Positions 17,200 through 26,273 are shown, counted from the stretch's first letter. The stretch is 64,000 bases of DNA from an uncultured Desulfovibrio sp. (GCA_913063155.1 CAJXYU010000005.1:186001-250000); one strand, 5' to 3'. A program made the numbers and translations. Notes: a model not told the origin generated them from the sequence alone.

Positions 17200-18614
17200 G
17201 CATTTTTCTCCTGTATGAGTGGGAGCCGGATGAAAAACGTGGTGCCTTTGCCCGGCGTGCTTTCGACCCGGATGGTTCCCAGGTGTTTTTCGATGATTCC
17301 GTAAACGATGTACAGCCCAAGTCCCGTGCCTTGTCCTACTTCTTTGGTGGAAAAGAACGGGTCGAATATGCGTTGAAGGGTTTCCGCAGGTATTCCGTCT
17401 CCGGAGTCCGTAACGGAAATGATCGCGTGATCATTCTCCTGGGTGGCTTGGATGTTGATGGCGCCTTCCTTTTCTCCGATGGCCTGGATGGCGTTGATGA
17501 TCAGGTTGATAAAGGCTTCCTGCAGACGTTGGCGGTCCACGGAGAGGACCAGAGTGTCCGGTACGTTCAGATCGAGGGAGATTCTCGGGCCCAATTGGCT
17601 GGACACAAGGCGTACGGCTCTTTCTATGACGGTCCGTAGTTCGTTCGGAGCAGGGGAGAAGTCTTGGTGGCGGGAGAATTCGAGCAGCCCCTTGACGATG
17701 TCTCGTGCTCGAATGGTTTCCTGAACGATGTTGTCTATCATTTTGTCAGAGAATTCTTCTCTGCCGGAGGCGGTTTCCTCGAGAATCTGGGCGGAGGTGG
17801 AGATATTGTTCAGAGGGTTGTTCAACTGATGGGCGATGCCGGAAGCCAGGGTCCCGATGGAGGAGAGCTTTTGCGCCTGCACGAGTTGGATCTGGCGTTT
17901 TTTCAGTTCTTCCACCATGGAGTTCAGGGCTACGAAGACCTGTTCGATTTCATCGCGTGCATTTCTGATGGCGATGGGGGCGAAGGTGCCCTGGGCTATT
18001 TGGCGTGTGGCTTCCTGGACCTGCCGCAACGGTCTGAGGATGCTTTTGGAGACGAAGATGACCAGGGCGAAAACGACCAGGGCTATGACTCCCATGGAAA
18101 TAAAAAGCGTCAGCCGTAGTCTTTGGTTGATATGCAGGATGCTTTCTCGTTCGAATTCCGCGATGGCGCGGGAATGTTCCACAAGGTTTTGTCCGTTTTC
18201 ACGCAGCATTTGCGAGGCCTGGTGGTCTTCCGCTATTTCACCATACTGGGAAACCTTCTTGATTTTTTCAAGAAGCGCACTGTAGCGCTCCATTCCTTGC
18301 TTCAGGTTTGTGCCGTGCTGTCTGCCGAGAGGTTGGCCCAGCTCGCTGGAAAGCGTATCAAGGGCTTTCTGGGCCTGGTTCAGATTTGACTTGCCTCGTG
18401 AAAAGAATGCGGTGTCCTGATACAGGAAAAAGTTCTTTTCTTCCCGGCGGAGTTCAAGAATCAGGTTTCGTAGATCATCCGCCCGCTCCACAAGCACCAC
18501 TTCCTGCTGCAAGCGGTTGATGTTCGAGAGGGCGAGGAGGGCGATTCCTCCGAAAGAAAGAGAGAATATGATTATTCCGAGGACAATGGTTTGCCGAAGA
18601 TTCGGTTTGATCAT
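17196..18614 (-). CDS. Membrane sensor histidine kinase
   Basis: A 472-residue kinase. A membrane helix (about 10-30) is followed by a mostly helical extracytoplasmic sensor (about 32-165), a second membrane helix (about 170-192), a HAMP domain, a HisKA domain with His262 in SGIAHQLNNPLNN, and an HATPase domain with NLIINAIQAI, DSGDGIP, FSTKEVGQGTGLGL and a final Gly-rich loop. The sensor looks like a four-helix bundle. The start at 18614 is preceded by AAGGATAT; the open frame continues 26 codons upstream without family features. It is the probable phosphodonor for the regulator encoded right after it and possibly for the nearby receiver-Lon. Confidence 0.92.
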   Translation of the reverse strand: MIKPNLRQTIVLGIIIFSLSFGGIALLALSNINRLQQEVVLVERADDLRNLILELRREEKNFFLYQDTAFFSRGKSNLNQAQKALDTLSSELGQPLGRQHGTNLKQGMERYSALLEKIKKVSQYGEIAEDHQASQMLRENGQNLVEHSRAIAEFERESILHINQRLRLTLFISMGVIALVVFALVIFVSKSILRPLRQVQEATRQIAQGTFAPIAIRNARDEIEQVFVALNSMVEELKKRQIQLVQAQKLSSIGTLASGIAHQLNNPLNNISTSAQILEETASGREEFSDKMIDNIVQETIRARDIVKGLLEFSRHQDFSPAPNELRTVIERAVRLVSSQLGPRISLDLNVPDTLVLSVDRQRLQEAFINLIINAIQAIGEKEGAINIQATQENDHAIISVTDSGDGIPAETLQRIFDPFFSTKEVGQGTGLGLYIVYGIIEKHLGTIRVESTPGKGTTFFIRLPLIQEKNA

Positions 18615-18911
18615 GAAGGATATCCTTGTCGAAGTGCCGAAGGCTGTCAAACCTATGCCGCAGCCGTTAAAAACGCAAGGTCGGATACCCAATGGCAGGA
18701 TTGCACCGTAGTTCTTTTTTTCGGAAACGGATGTTTGGCAGACTTTGTCCGTCAGGGAATGGGGTTGGAGAACTTTCGCGTGCTCAAAACGGAAAACTGC
18801 ACATAATGACTATTTGGCAGGAGGGGGCAGATGTTCGCCTGTTTGCAGGGGGATATGGGTTGGGGTACTATTAAAATGATTTTTTCTGACCATTACCATG
18901 CAAGGTGAGTA

Positions 18912-19823
18912 ATGAAGCCATTGTTCTTCTATGATAAATCCCATTTTTTGTTTGTCTTTTTTTTATGTGTACTCGGGTGGATGTCGCCCATAGCATCTTT
19001 GGCGAATGACAACAGCACGGTTTATTGGCCATTCTTTTCCTATCCACCTTTATTTATTGTCGAAAAGGACGCTCCGCCGAGCGGGTACTGTTCAGACGTT
19101 CAGGATCTTTTGATCAAGCAGCTGCCTGAATACCGGCACGTGAAATTTTCTGCCGCCGTCGCGCGGATGATCCAGGATGTCGCCGACGGCAGGCATGTGG
19201 TCATGGTCGGCCCAGTGAAAGGCCCCGGCAGAGAAAAGGTCATGATGTTCAGTATCCCTATGCGCGTGTCCTTTTTGTCTCACCTGATTATTCGAGCGGA
19301 GGATTTTGAAAAGCTGGGAGGCGGGCCCGATCTGTCGTTGCGCGAGATGATGCGCAATCCCTCCCTGACATTTGGACGAATGCGCCACGCTGCGCATGGC
19401 GTCGCCAACGACGCCATCCTTGGTGAATTCCCTGCTCACGACCGCACGGAATATATTTCCGGCGCTGACGCCTTGCCACGACTGATGTTGATGCTCGACA
19501 TCGGTCGGGTGGATTTTATCCTGTGGGACCCGGTGGTCTTTGCCTACAATGCGAAGAAGCTTGGATACGAGGGGCGATTCACGGCGTTGCCCGTTCGAGA
19601 GCTCAAGTCGACCATAGAGGCGGGGTATGTCGTGCTGCCCAGGAATGAGTGGGGTCAAAGCCTTGTGAAACGAATCAACTCAATTTTGAGACGTGAAATA
19701 CTGTCGGGGCGTATGTTTGAAATTCAATCAAAATACATTCCGGAATCCATCATGGAACGTTTCACCGAGGCTTATGACGAGTTTGTGGTGGGGCCAGCTG
19801 CGAAAGACGTCGAGGCTCAGTGA
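18912..19823 (+). CDS. Periplasmic solute-binding-like protein (SBP_bac_3/TIGR02285-like)
   Basis: A 303-residue protein with an N-terminal signal segment (about residues 10-31, ending ASLA). The remainder resembles family-3 periplasmic binding proteins (YWPFFSYPPLFIVEKDAPPSG near the start, AAVARMIQDVADGRHVVMVG, RVDFILWDP, LVKRINSILR near the end). No permease or ATPase genes are adjacent, so it may be an orphan binding protein or the sensor part of another system, as in many deltaproteobacteria. It is divergent from the histidine kinase gene about 300 bp away; a sensing partnership is possible but only suggested by proximity. Confidence 0.7.
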   Translation: MKPLFFYDKSHFLFVFFLCVLGWMSPIASLANDNSTVYWPFFSYPPLFIVEKDAPPSGYCSDVQDLLIKQLPEYRHVKFSAAVARMIQDVADGRHVVMVGPVKGPGREKVMMFSIPMRVSFLSHLIIRAEDFEKLGGGPDLSLREMMRNPSLTFGRMRHAAHGVANDAILGEFPAHDRTEYISGADALPRLMLMLDIGRVDFILWDPVVFAYNAKKLGYEGRFTALPVRELKSTIEAGYVVLPRNEWGQSLVKRINSILRREILSGRMFEIQSKYIPESIMERFTEAYDEFVVGPAAKDVEAQ

Positions 19824-19883
19824 TCTTCCGCCTGCGGTGCTGGCGGCAAATGAGTGAGCGGGAGGTGGGCGATGGAGAGGTAG

Positions 19884-19910
19884 AAAAAAACGCCCTGTAG
19901 CAGGGCGTTT
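19884..19910 (-). terminator. Terminator of the tRNA-Pro/tRNA-Thr transcript
   Basis: On the minus strand the stem ACGCCCTG with CAGGGCGT around CTA is followed by seven Ts. It begins 11 bases after the tRNA-Thr 3' end. Confidence 0.85.
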
Positions 19911-19920
19911 TGCGGATATC

Positions 19921-19996
<76 letters not shown>

Positions 19997-20010
19997 CTTT
20001 TTACGAAACA

Positions 20011-20034
20011 GGGGGCTGACTTGCGTCAGCCCCC
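20011..20034 (-). repeat. Perfect hairpin between two tRNA genes
   Basis: A 10-bp perfect inverted repeat, GGGGGCTGAC with GTCAGCCCCC around a 4-base loop, lies between tRNA-Pro and tRNA-Thr. No T-run follows on the minus strand, so it may act as a processing or partial termination structure rather than a full terminator. Confidence 0.7.
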
Positions 20035-20052
20035 GTGGGGTATTTCGTCTCG

Positions 20053-20129
20053 TGGTCGGGATGAGAGGATTTGAACCTCCGACCCCTTGAACCCCATTCA
20101 AGTGCGCTCCCAAACTGCGCTACATCCCG
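20053..20129 (-). tRNA. tRNA-Pro (anticodon GGG)
   Basis: A 77-base cloverleaf on the minus strand: acceptor CGGGATG with CATCCCG, anticodon stem CTTGA with TCAAG enclosing ATGGGGT (anticodon GGG), T-loop TTCAAAT and encoded CCA. It reads Pro codons CCC/CCU. Confidence 0.95.
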
Positions 20130-20141
20130 ACGAGGAATGTG

Positions 20142-20170
20142 TATCTATATGCGCCTCGTTTTGAAGTCAA
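20142..20170 (-). promoter_or_regulatory. Candidate sigma-70 promoter of the tRNA pair
   Basis: On the minus strand TTGACT (20165-20170) is followed after 17 bases by TAGATA (20142-20147), placing transcription start a few bases before tRNA-Pro. The -35 is strong and the -10 is moderate. Confidence 0.55.
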
Positions 20171-20505
20171 CACTTTTTTTTCGATCGGGTGTAATTTTTT
20201 GTTTTCATTCAGGTTTATGATCTTGTTTTGAGAGGCGGAAGACGGTCGGAAAGCCTTGCCGCAACTGGTTTTCATGCCGTTCTTTTTATGGGTGGCCGAT
20301 TTGCCGGGAAATACCGTTATGGAATTTTCGTGACGGTCCAATGTTCTCGTGGTGTTGAAAATTCGTTGGGCGGGATGAAGGACAAAGCTCCTGTGAGCAT
20401 TTGATTTGTTGCAGACATAAGATTATAACATCAAAATCATTGCTTGAGCCCGTATACATGATATTAATCGGGCAGATATTGAGAATGTAACAAAGGGGAG
20501 TCGTA
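20171..20505. other. Gap between tRNA promoter and cheW
   Basis: No gene is supported. The stretch is AT-rich and must hold the cheW promoter. A ribosome-binding site AAAGGGGAG lies directly before the cheW ATG. Longer minus-strand frames across it are antisense to cheW. Confidence 0.5.
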
Positions 20506-21024
20506 ATGAGCGAAGAAGTCCTCAATGACATTAACCAGTTTTTGACGTTTACTTTGGGGAAGGAAATATTCGCACTGGACATCGGTACGGTGCGTGAAGT
20601 GCTTGAGTTGACTTCCATCACCAAGATTCCCCGTACCCCCGTTTTTATGCGCGGTGTGATCAACCTTCGCGGCAATGCCGTGCCCGTGGTCGATATGCGT
20701 ATGAAAATGGGTATGTCGCAGGGCGAAGATACGGTGGATACCTGTATCATCATTGTGGAGATCGAATTTGATGGCGAGTTGACCGTCATGGGAGCCCTGG
20801 TGGACTCGGTCCGCGAGGTGTTCGAGATGATGCCCGATTCCATTGAGCCGGCTCCGAAGATGGGCGCGGCCGTCAATGCGGAGTACATTCGCGGCATGGG
20901 ACGTCAGGACGAACAGTTCATCATCATTCTTGAAATCAACAAGATATTCTCCGCCGAAGAGTTGGCTCTGGTCAAGGGAATGGCTGGCGGCGAACAGGAG
21001 GCTGCGGAAGAAGTGGCTGCCTAG
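20506..21024 (+). CDS. cheW: Chemotaxis coupling protein CheW
   Basis: A 172-residue CheW-domain protein: FLTFTLGKEIFALDIGTVREVL at the start, IPRTPVFMRGVINLRGNAVPVVDMR in the middle and QFIIILEINKIFS at the end, in the conserved order. It would link methyl-accepting chemoreceptors to the kinase CheA at receptor arrays. It is longer than a minimal CheW by an acidic Ala/Glu-rich tail (about 155-172). It has its own ribosome-binding site and is followed by a terminator. No other chemotaxis genes are adjacent, so it is one of probably several CheW proteins in the genome. Confidence 0.93.
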   Translation: MSEEVLNDINQFLTFTLGKEIFALDIGTVREVLELTSITKIPRTPVFMRGVINLRGNAVPVVDMRMKMGMSQGEDTVDTCIIIVEIEFDGELTVMGALVDSVREVFEMMPDSIEPAPKMGAAVNAEYIRGMGRQDEQFIIILEINKIFSAEELALVKGMAGGEQEAAEEVAA

Positions 21025-21058
21025 CGGGTGGATAAAAGAACATAATTACTTCATGTTA

Positions 21059-21100
21059 GGAAAAGGCCTTCATCGCATTGCGCTGGAGGCCTTTTGTCGT
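21059..21100. terminator. Bidirectional hairpin terminator between cheW and the Smr gene
   Basis: AAAAGGCCTTC (from 21061) pairs with GGAGGCCTTTT (to 21095), leaving T-runs on both strands. It lies between convergent genes. Confidence 0.7.
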
Positions 21101-21101
21101 T

Positions 21102-21833
21102 CTAATCGTCCCAGTTCATCATTTTGTCCCACTTGACCTTGCCTTGCTGTTTTTTCTGCTTCCTGAGCAGTACATACAAAGCACCGGCTCCACCGTCCTT
21201 GGGCTGGGCCGTACAGAAGGCCAGTACTATCCTGTGCAGGGGGTCCCTGGTGAGCCAGGACTGTATTTCCTCCTTGAGCACGCTCCTGCCGCCTGGGGAG
21301 TTCTTGCCCCGGCCTGTGACAATGAGCAGACAGCGTCTGTTTTGCAGGTAGCTTTCCCGAATGAAGAAGAGCAGATTGTCGAATGCCTGCTCGGAATTGA
21401 GCCCGTGCATGTCCAGGTGCGCTTGGCAACTGAGCGCGCCGGCCTTGAGCTGTTGGAAAATCTTGCTGTCCAGGTCGCGTACATAGCCGTGCATATATTC
21501 TTCGGTGAATTCCAGTTCGAAATCGACACTGCGCATGACGTCATCCATGCTGCCGGGAGTGTCATTTGCGCTCAACGAAGTGGGGGCGTTCCGTGTGGGG
21601 CGAGGAGAAACCTGCCTGCCTGCGGTGGCGCCGTCCATTTTTTGCACGCCCTGCATGGCGGTGGAAAAGAGTTCTTCCTCGTCGGTCGGTTGTGGAGGCT
21701 CTTGTTCGGGAACGTTTTTTGAGGGGGCGGCCTTCTTGCTCTTGGCCAAGAGTTTTTCCAGATAATCGTCTTTGGGGCCGATCTGAAGTTGCTTCAGTTC
21801 GTCCAGGGACGTCATTTTTTTCTTGGGGCTCAT
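21102..21833 (-). CDS. Smr-domain protein
   Basis: A 243-residue protein. Residues 1-110 are low-complexity, charged and Pro-rich. The C-terminal 110 residues form a Smr domain: LDMHGLNSEQAFDNLLFFI, CLLIVTGRGKNSPGG and VLAFCTAQPKDGGAGALYVLL match the conserved LDLHG, TGxG and GGxGA signatures. Smr domains act as nucleases on DNA or RNA; stand-alone forms are linked to ribosome or mRNA quality control in some bacteria. The histidine of LDMHG is present. Monocistronic, convergent with cheW. Confidence 0.87.
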   Translation of the reverse strand: MSPKKKMTSLDELKQLQIGPKDDYLEKLLAKSKKAAPSKNVPEQEPPQPTDEEELFSTAMQGVQKMDGATAGRQVSPRPTRNAPTSLSANDTPGSMDDVMRSVDFELEFTEEYMHGYVRDLDSKIFQQLKAGALSCQAHLDMHGLNSEQAFDNLLFFIRESYLQNRRCLLIVTGRGKNSPGGRSVLKEEIQSWLTRDPLHRIVLAFCTAQPKDGGAGALYVLLRKQKKQQGKVKWDKMMNWDD

Positions 21834-22028
21834 CTGTACATCTCCATTCTGTGCACTATAGTAGATGTCTTACGGCTTGAGAAGAAGGGTGATTGTCCAT
21901 TACCGCCCGACTGTCAAGGTCCCACTGTATTTCAGGTCTCTTTGGCAGGATGCGTCGTACTGGACTTCCACAAGAGCCTCAAGTAAGGAAGCCTGTTGAA
22001 TATCGACTGGATCAAAACGAGGAAGACA

Positions 22029-22787
22029 ATGCTTACGATTGAAGATCTTCATGTAAATATCGGTGACAAGGAAGTGCTCAAGGGAATCAACCTTGAGATC
22101 AAGGATGGGGAGACCTTCATCCTTTTCGGGCCCAACGGTTCGGGCAAGACTTCCCTGCTCATGTCCCTGATGGGATTTGCCGGGTACGACATCACCAAAG
22201 GCAAGATCACCTTCAAGGGCGAAGACATTACCTATGCCCCCATGTATGAACGCGCCAGGCTCGGCATCGGCATGTCCTTCCAGCGTCCGCCGACCATTCA
22301 CGGTCTTCGTACCAGGCATTTGGTAAATATGTGCGCGCGCGACGAGGACATTGATATAGAGTCCCTGGCTGGCCGCGTGAATTTCACTGACTTTTTGGAC
22401 CGCGACATCAATGACGGCTTTTCCGGTGGGGAGATCAAGCGTTCCGAATTGCTTCAACTGATGGCTCAGAAACCGGACCTGGTTCTTTTCGATGAACCGG
22501 AATCCGGTGTGGACCTGGAGAACATGCAGCTTATCGGCAAAGTCTGTCGCCAGCTGCTGGATGGCCGCATCAACGCGGAACCGACTCGGTCCCTCAAGGA
22601 AATCCGCGAGCAGAGCAGTATCGCCGGTCTGATCATCACCCACACCGGATATATCCTCGATTATGTCAACGCCGACCGCGGCCAGGTGCTGTATAATGGC
22701 AATTTGTGCTGCCAAGGCCGTCCTCGCGATATCCTGGAGCATATCCGTTCCAACGGTTACCAGGAATGCATCCGCTGCATGCAGTAG
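22029..22787 (+). CDS. sufC: SufC-like Fe-S cluster assembly ATPase
   Basis: A 252-residue ABC ATPase of the SufC type: Walker A GPNGSGKTS near residue 37, signature FSGGEIKRSELLQLMAQKP, Walker B LVLFDEPESGVD and a switch His in LIITHTGYIL. SufC powers the SufB scaffold in iron-sulfur cluster assembly in the cytoplasm. The start at 22029 has GAGGAAG upstream; an in-frame TTG at 21996 is less likely. The gene is followed after 26 bases by sufB. No sufD, sufS, sufU or sufE is seen nearby. Confidence 0.9.
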   Translation: MLTIEDLHVNIGDKEVLKGINLEIKDGETFILFGPNGSGKTSLLMSLMGFAGYDITKGKITFKGEDITYAPMYERARLGIGMSFQRPPTIHGLRTRHLVNMCARDEDIDIESLAGRVNFTDFLDRDINDGFSGGEIKRSELLQLMAQKPDLVLFDEPESGVDLENMQLIGKVCRQLLDGRINAEPTRSLKEIREQSSIAGLIITHTGYILDYVNADRGQVLYNGNLCCQGRPRDILEHIRSNGYQECIRCMQ

Positions 22788-22813
22788 CCGCCAGCCATTA
22801 CGGAGTCAGAAAA

Positions 22814-23974
22814 ATGAGCAACGTAGACCTTTCCCAATTCAAATTCGACGGCCTTGTCAGAGACAAGATCGATGATCTTTCCACCCTTGATGCCCAGGAC
22901 AAGGAAACCCTGATCATGTCAGGCGTGGATGTGGACAACGCCAACCGTAGCGGCTCCTTCCTGCAGATGGACCATTCGAACGTGCATTGTCGATCCAATG
23001 ACCCGGGCGTGGAAGTCATGGATATCAAGGACGCCATCGAAAAATACGACGGCCTTCCTGAATACCGCTGGAAATTGATCGACAAGGACAAGGATGAGTT
23101 TACCCGCAATACTTACGAGAACACTCACGGCGGCTACTTCATCCGTACCAGGCCCGGAGCGAAGATCGAGAAGCCGGTGCAGTCCTGCCTGTTCCTCAAG
23201 GCGGAACAGGTGGGGCAGAACGTCCACAACATCGTGGTGGTGGAGGAGGATTCCGAACTGCATATCATCACCGGGTGTTCCGTGGCTCATGGGACAACCA
23301 CTGGCGCGCATTTCGGCATTTCCGAATTTTACGTCAAGAAGGGCGGCAAGCTGACCTTTACCATGGTGCACAACTGGGGAGAGAACGTTTCGGTTCGTCC
23401 CCGGTCCGCAGGAGTGGTTGAGGAAGGCGGTATTCTGCAGAACAATTACATTCTCATGAAGCCGGTGAAGGATTTGCAGATGTATCCGGCCATCACCCTG
23501 AAGGGCCGTGGGGCCCGTGCCCGCTTCAACTCCGTGGTCGTTGCTCCGGAAGGTTCCCATTTGGACATGGGCAACAAGGTGATCATGGACGCCCCCGATA
23601 CCCGGTGTGAAATCATCGCGCGCACCATTTCCACCGGCGGCACCATCATCAATCGCGGCCATATAGGTGCGCACCACGTGCCTGCTCGCGGCCACCTGGA
23701 GTGTCAGGGCCTGATCCTCGGCAATGGTCGCATATGGGCCATTCCCGAGCTGGACGGCACTTTGGAGGGGGTCGAGCTTTCCCATGAGGCCTCGGTGGGT
23801 AAGATCGCTCAGGAAGAGATCGAATATCTCATGGCCCGAGGTCTGGATGAGGACGAGGCAACGTCCACCATCGTGCGGGGCTTCCTGAACACGGATATCA
23901 TGGGGTTGCCGAAAAAGCTTCAGAAGGAAGTGGACCGGCAGATTGATGAACTGAATGCCGGCGGCGCCATGTAG
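22814..23974 (+). CDS. sufB: SufB/SufD-family Fe-S scaffold protein
   Basis: A 386-residue SufBD-family protein. The right-handed beta-helix core is recognisable from RFNSVVVAPEGSHLDMG, TRCEIIARTISTGGTIINRGHIG and ECQGLILGNGRIWAIPEL, followed by the C-terminal helical segment SHEASVGKIAQEEIEYLMARGLDEDEA. It is shorter than E. coli SufB (about 495 residues), matching the compact SufB of minimal SufCB (SMS-like) systems in strict anaerobes. The start at 22814 has GGAG upstream; the longer open frame overlaps sufC and is not supported. A terminator follows. Confidence 0.88.
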   Translation: MSNVDLSQFKFDGLVRDKIDDLSTLDAQDKETLIMSGVDVDNANRSGSFLQMDHSNVHCRSNDPGVEVMDIKDAIEKYDGLPEYRWKLIDKDKDEFTRNTYENTHGGYFIRTRPGAKIEKPVQSCLFLKAEQVGQNVHNIVVVEEDSELHIITGCSVAHGTTTGAHFGISEFYVKKGGKLTFTMVHNWGENVSVRPRSAGVVEEGGILQNNYILMKPVKDLQMYPAITLKGRGARARFNSVVVAPEGSHLDMGNKVIMDAPDTRCEIIARTISTGGTIINRGHIGAHHVPARGHLECQGLILGNGRIWAIPELDGTLEGVELSHEASVGKIAQEEIEYLMARGLDEDEATSTIVRGFLNTDIMGLPKKLQKEVDRQIDELNAGGAM

Positions 23975-23997
23975 TGTTTTTGTGCAAGTGGAATTGG

Positions 23998-24032
23998 AAG
24001 CGGCCACTCCATGTGGGGTGGCCGCTTTCTCG
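23998..24032 (+). terminator. Terminator of the sufCB operon
   Basis: AAGCGGCCACTCC pairs with GGGGTGGCCGCTT around ATGT, with one G-T pair, followed by TTCTC. It starts 24 bases after the sufB stop. Confidence 0.7.
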
Positions 24033-24108
24033 CTTGCTCCGTGGCAAGACCTTTGGAGCAAAATTCGGTATGTTGCTTTCGAAGCTGTCCAGATATGTCA
24101 TAGTATAG

Positions 24109-25206
24109 GTGTTTGATTTGAAAGTTGCTTTCATTGTCGGTGGGTTGCCTTTCGGAGGCGTTGAAAATTGGCTGCTTGATCTGTGCAAGGCCCTGAAGGG
24201 GGATACCGAGGTCGAGCCGGTGGTGATCAACCTTTCCGGAACCGGAGTGCTCATGGATACCTACCATGAGGCCGGAGTAGACGTTATTTCCATCGGTCGG
24301 AACAAGTCCGCCATCAATACCCACCGCCTGGACACGGTCGTGAAGTTGCGACGCGTTCTTCAAGCCCTTGACGTGGACGTTGTCCATACGCTCCATTTTT
24401 CAGGTAATTTTTTCGGAAGATTGGCGTCTTTGGGGTTGGGTATCCCCGTGGTCGTCCATCTCAGAAACATCAAGTCCGAAAAAAAGCCGCGCCGCATCTG
24501 GTTCAACAGGTTTCTTTCCCGTTTCACCTCCCGTTACCTTGCCGTGTCCGAAGCCGTTGTGGAAACGATACAACGGGAACACAATGTGGCCGGGAAACCC
24601 GTTCAGGTTTTGTACAATGCCGTCAATCCGGAAAAACTGGATGTAGATCCTTTCGACCTCAAGCGGAAGTACGGCCTTGAGGGCAAAGTGATAATCGGGG
24701 TTGGCAGGCTGGTGGAGCAAAAAAACTTCGACAAGCTCATCAAAGCCTTTGTCAAGGTTCGTCGACAGGTGCCGGAGAGTTCGCTCATCATTTTGGGCGA
24801 TGGGCCCTTGATGGAAGATTTGAAGCAATTGTGTACGGAGTTGGGGCTGGAAAAGCAGGTGGTGCTTGCCGGTTTTCAGCCCAATGAGGATATGGCGCGG
24901 TTCCTGCGCGCTTCAAATGTGCTGGCCATGCCTTCGGACTACGAAGGGCTGCCCGTGACCCATGTGGAGGCCATGTTTTGCGGCCTTCCGGCCGTCATCT
25001 CCGAACATGTGCCGTCCAAGGAGATTGCGGGTGATTCGGCCATGATTTGTACCACGGACGTTGATGACATTGCCGGGAAGCTGGTTGCGGTGCTTTCCGA
25101 CGAGGAAAGAATGAGAAAGATGGGTGCTGCCGCGACAGAGTTGGCGCCTGAATATTCCATGCAGCGTTATCTGGAAAAGCTGAAGGACGTATACCGTTCC
25201 TTGTAA
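24109..25206 (+). CDS. Glycosyltransferase family 4 (GT-B)
   Basis: A 365-residue GT-B enzyme. The N-terminal acceptor-binding half begins VAFIVGGLPFGGVENWLLDL. The donor-binding half has VIIGVGRLVEQKNFDKLI, LIILGDGPL and MPSDYEGLPVTHVEAMFCG, the E-x7-E type motif of retaining family 4 enzymes. It probably adds a sugar during LPS or exopolysaccharide synthesis. The GTG at 24109 has little ribosome-binding site; a TTG at 24118 preceded by TAGGTG is a plausible alternative that would remove three residues. First of two closely spaced glycosyltransferase genes. Confidence 0.87.
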   Translation: MFDLKVAFIVGGLPFGGVENWLLDLCKALKGDTEVEPVVINLSGTGVLMDTYHEAGVDVISIGRNKSAINTHRLDTVVKLRRVLQALDVDVVHTLHFSGNFFGRLASLGLGIPVVVHLRNIKSEKKPRRIWFNRFLSRFTSRYLAVSEAVVETIQREHNVAGKPVQVLYNAVNPEKLDVDPFDLKRKYGLEGKVIIGVGRLVEQKNFDKLIKAFVKVRRQVPESSLIILGDGPLMEDLKQLCTELGLEKQVVLAGFQPNEDMARFLRASNVLAMPSDYEGLPVTHVEAMFCGLPAVISEHVPSKEIAGDSAMICTTDVDDIAGKLVAVLSDEERMRKMGAAATELAPEYSMQRYLEKLKDVYRSL

Positions 25207-25211
25207 ATCAT

Positions 25212-26273
25212 ATGAGCAAGACAACAGACATCCCCGATTTGACAGGTCTGTCGCCCAAGAAGATCCTTTTATGTCAGCAGCGGCAGATAGGTGATGTGGT
25301 TTTAGCGACGCCTGCGATCAAGATTCTTCAAAAGGAGTACCCGGAATCGGAAATTCACTTTTTAACGGAAAAAAAGTGTGTCCCGGTCCTTGAAAACAAT
25401 TCCAGGATCACAAGGATCTGGGTTCTGGACAAAGGCGCATCTTTGCTTGAGCGGTTGAGGCTTCTTTGGGACATTCGCCGGGAAAAGTTCGATCTTGTGG
25501 TTGATTTTCAGCAATTGCCCCGCTGCAAGAGCGCGGTGTTGTTCTCGGGCGCTCCGGTGCGGCTGACTTACATGCCCAAATGGTACAATCGTTTTGTGTA
25601 TACCCACTGGAGTAAAATGCTCGGAGGATATGCGGTCAAGGCGAAAATGTCCGTACTCAGGCCGTTGGGCTTTCAGTGGGCGGATGAGCGGCCGGAAATG
25701 GTGATTACCGATGCGGAAAGGAATTGTGTTGAGAATTTTCTGGATGAATATGGGGTCGACGAAAATGAGCATATCGTCACCGTTGACTCGACGCATTGGA
25801 GTGATACCAGGAGATGGCCTGCCATTCACTACGCCGGACTCATCGATCTTCTTGTGGAGCAAAGGCCAAACTTGAAATTCGTGTTGTTGTATGGGCCGGG
25901 AGAAAGGGAACAGGCACAGGCGGTGCTGGATGCGGTGCATGCAAAGGAGCATTGCATTTTTCCGGAAGAGCAGTTGAATATTCGCAAGACTGCCGCCCTG
26001 ATGGAACATGCTTGCCTACATCTTGGGAATTGTTCCGCACCAAGACATTTCGCCCTTGCTGTCAAAACCCCCACCTTCACTATCATTGGCTCCAACTCGG
26101 GACGGTCGTGGACATATCCCGGTTTTGACCAGACCTATGTGACCTTGCGGGTGGAGTGTGCTCGCTGTCAGAGAAATAGTTGTCAATACGGTACGATAGA
26201 ATGCCTTAATGAGTTTTATCCAGAAGTGGTTCTGCCCCTTGTCTTAAAAGAACTTTCAGTGGAACCAGAGTAG
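25212..26273 (+). CDS. Glycosyltransferase family 9 (heptosyltransferase-like)
   Basis: A 353-residue GT9-family protein. KILLCQQRQIGDVVLATPAIKIL at residues 18-40 and the C-terminal nucleotide-sugar pocket with LHLGNCSAPRHFALAVKTPT and IIGSNSGRSWTYPG match ADP-heptose:LPS heptosyltransferases. The family usually has D-S-G at the position of GNCSAP, so donor specificity may differ. It starts five bases after the previous glycosyltransferase gene and is followed within ten bases by a membrane protein gene, so the three likely form one operon for envelope polysaccharide assembly. Confidence 0.88.
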   Translation: MSKTTDIPDLTGLSPKKILLCQQRQIGDVVLATPAIKILQKEYPESEIHFLTEKKCVPVLENNSRITRIWVLDKGASLLERLRLLWDIRREKFDLVVDFQQLPRCKSAVLFSGAPVRLTYMPKWYNRFVYTHWSKMLGGYAVKAKMSVLRPLGFQWADERPEMVITDAERNCVENFLDEYGVDENEHIVTVDSTHWSDTRRWPAIHYAGLIDLLVEQRPNLKFVLLYGPGEREQAQAVLDAVHAKEHCIFPEEQLNIRKTAALMEHACLHLGNCSAPRHFALAVKTPTFTIIGSNSGRSWTYPGFDQTYVTLRVECARCQRNSCQYGTIECLNEFYPEVVLPLVLKELSVEPE

